From Epiperipatus broadwayi (taxonomy: Eukaryota; Onychophora; Udeonychophora; Euonychophora; Peripatidae), in assembly GCA_028023455.1 (NCBI GenBank), contig JAQFVV010012423.1:4013753-4077752 (forward strand): DNA of 64,000 bases. Direction: 5' to 3'. The notes beneath the pieces were generated by a model. The model saw only the letters and a list, made by a program, of their open reading frames with translations, did no database searches and was not told where the DNA came from. The position numbers were made by a program, and so were the translations under genes. The stretch's first letter is position 1. Each line of letters starts with the position of its first letter. Below are positions 62,278 through 64,000 of the stretch, in pieces.

Positions 62278-64000
62278 ATACACAAAGATCGGCTAAATAT
62301 CAGTAACACAGTACTAATGAATGTCTCTAATGACATTAAATAAATTTTACTGCTTTTAAAAATAAATGATCCTTGTTTGAGTACTATAATTTAGACAAAT
62401 AATACGCTATGCAGTTATATATATAGAGAGAGATTTCCTTAAATAAAATATACGTTAAGATTTTGCTTAGTAAAAGAATCATTAAGATTTACCCCCATCC
62501 CTTTTCTGCTATTTAAAATTAATCGATCCCACCTTCATTGATTTTAGAATAAATGAAATATATAAGTACTTTATTTGATAATTTAAGGATAGACAATTTT
62601 AAGAGTATAGTAAAAAAAATAATTAGCAGTTTTATAGAAAACAAATAATCGGTCACTTTTTTGGAAATGAATAAAGAACATTTTTAAATTTCAAAGCGTT
62701 AATTAGCCAAAGATCTGGATTCTCCGGATAGAAAATCCAGAGTTAAACAAAAATATTTTTATAATAAACCAACATAAAATGTTGACTCGTAAAAAACAAA
62801 ACATATATATATATATATATATTAAGACAATGTTAAAAAACAAAACATATATATATATATATATATTAAGACAATGTTAATAACCTTTTCATGAAGATTT
62901 AGAAGGAAAAAAATGAAAGAAAAGGATTTTAGAAATTAAGCTTGCCAGGTTATGAGGTTGACATTTTAATAATAAGCAAGCAGATATATAAATCAAATAA
63001 TAAATACATATAAATAAATGACCACACCAAAGTTAAGGAAAGTTAAAGCATATGAGAGAAAATTAGATTTATAAAATCATTTAAGAGCAAAAATCATTTA
63101 AAAGCAAATTACATTTACATATTCATTTAAAAGATAGAAAATTGAACAGTACATTAGAAATCTTGATAGCAGGATTTGAGATTAGTGAGACTAGATTCAT
63201 TTTCAAATAGTAGCATAAAAGTTACCTTGCACAAATTTAATAAGTCTATTTTCAAAGTACGGCTCATGCATGGCAAATTGAGGATCCAAAATGAATTCTT
63301 CTTGGTGACAGCAAGCTTCTCTATTAGCATTTTTAAAGTTCTCCATTGGGCCTTTACTTCATTTTAGGGTAGCAGAATATTATGACCCTGGAAGATGACC
63401 CACAAGGGTCAGGAAAAGCTTTTCCTAGATCATCTTGAGATTTCAAAACAGCATAGTGTCTAATAGCAATCACTTCTCTGAATAGTAGCTATTCTAATCT
63501 GTGACTCAAAATTCAGTCATTTTATACTTTTTCTTTATCGGTTGTTTTTGAAGATGCAACAGTAAGATAACATCCAAAAATAAATTCAAATCTATTTCCA
63601 GATTAGAAATAGATTTGACAACATGTTTTTAACAAAAGTATCTCTAATCTTAATCCCATTTTAAGTAAAACTTTAATTAAAAATACCTACCCCAGATTAA
63701 AACAATAGTGCTTCCAACCCTTAATTATTTTTAGACAATTACTGCAGCATTTTCCATATTGGATTCTATAAAAATATACAGTTTAATAGAAAAAGTACTT
63801 TAAAAAGAAAAAGTTTAACAAATGACGTATAATAAAATATTTACAAAAAAATCAATCTTTTGTTAGTAATTTTTGCTTCTATATATATATATATAATCTT
63901 TTGTTAGTAATTTTGCTTCTATATATATATATATAATAAAAAAGGAACTAATAATTAATAATAGAATTAATAATCATAAATATTGAAAGTTAAACTATAA
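60989..64000 (+). repeat. Segmental tandem duplication, unit 2 (continues beyond window)
   Basis: Colinear with 51,310-54,257 and then 59,487-59,550, without the LTR element. Small unit-specific changes are all tandem duplications next to AT runs: a 44-bp unit at 62,791-62,878 and a ~38-bp unit at 63,857-63,935. At its left end the minus-strand SINE copy has lost its (AT)n tail. Confidence 0.88.
62146..62279 (+). mobile_element. tRNA-derived SINE with (AT)n tail in unit 2
   Basis: A box GGATAGCTCAACTATC and B box TGGGTTCGAACTTG (62,191-62,204) lie 33 bases apart, followed by a ~35-bp body and (AT)n at 62,239-62,277. The B box is intact here, while the unit-1 copy has a mutated one. Confidence 0.7.

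Overview
This is a stretch of animal nuclear DNA, very AT-rich (by eye about three quarters A+T). I find no host gene that I can defend. What can be read is layer upon layer of decayed mobile elements, inverted repeats and AT microsatellites. The mix is Penelope-like elements with a GIY-YIG endonuclease, a mariner and a hAT remnant, an RTE-type LINE, tRNA-derived SINEs and a long-LTR element. This points to an invertebrate metazoan. A mollusc such as a cephalopod is my best guess and a cnidarian is possible, but nothing in the window proves the lineage.

Layout. 0-2.7 kb: the 3' end of a tRNA-SINE, then a Penelope-like element (PLE1) with an inverted copy of its own 3' end in front. 2.7-8 kb: featureless AT-rich DNA and a long (AT)n. 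8-9.26 kb: a second, much fresher PLE (PLE2) with a single in-frame stop and the same foldback layout. 10.5 kb: a GIY-YIG fragment from a more distant PLE lineage. 12.7-13.3 kb: mariner transposase pseudogene, minus strand. 17.5 kb: (ATT)n. 18-19 kb: complex inverted repeat. 21.7-22.1 kb: internally deleted hAT with target duplication. 22.2-23.1, 29.4 and 41 kb: copies of a tRNA-related family arranged in opposite orientations. 24.9-25.4 kb: an unidentified GC-richer patch. 36.4-39.1 kb: a MITE-like foldback, a 1.1-kb TIR transposon and two near-perfect hairpins. 39.93-40.0 kb: a convincing type I hammerhead ribozyme fold. 41.6-41.9 kb: a PLE 3' end. 43.8-45.1 kb: a ~300-bp satellite whose polarity flips midway. 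48.5-51.1 kb: RTE-type LINE pseudogene.

51.3 kb to the end: a ~4.5-kb segment duplicated in tandem. The second copy runs off the window. The first copy is split by a non-autonomous LTR retroelement (54,258-59,427) with 2.2-kb LTRs, a 0.7-kb interior, a minus-strand primer-binding site and TGTAAYGA/TCRTTACA ends. The two LTRs look more alike than the two duplicated units do, so the insertion probably came after the duplication.

Nothing here works together as an operon or pathway. The links are evolutionary: PLEs, their short 3' ends and hairpins, and possibly the hammerhead, may be parts of one retroelement system. SINEs and PLE ends repeatedly sit against (AT)n tracts, which suggests the tracts are generated by, or are preferred targets of, these elements.
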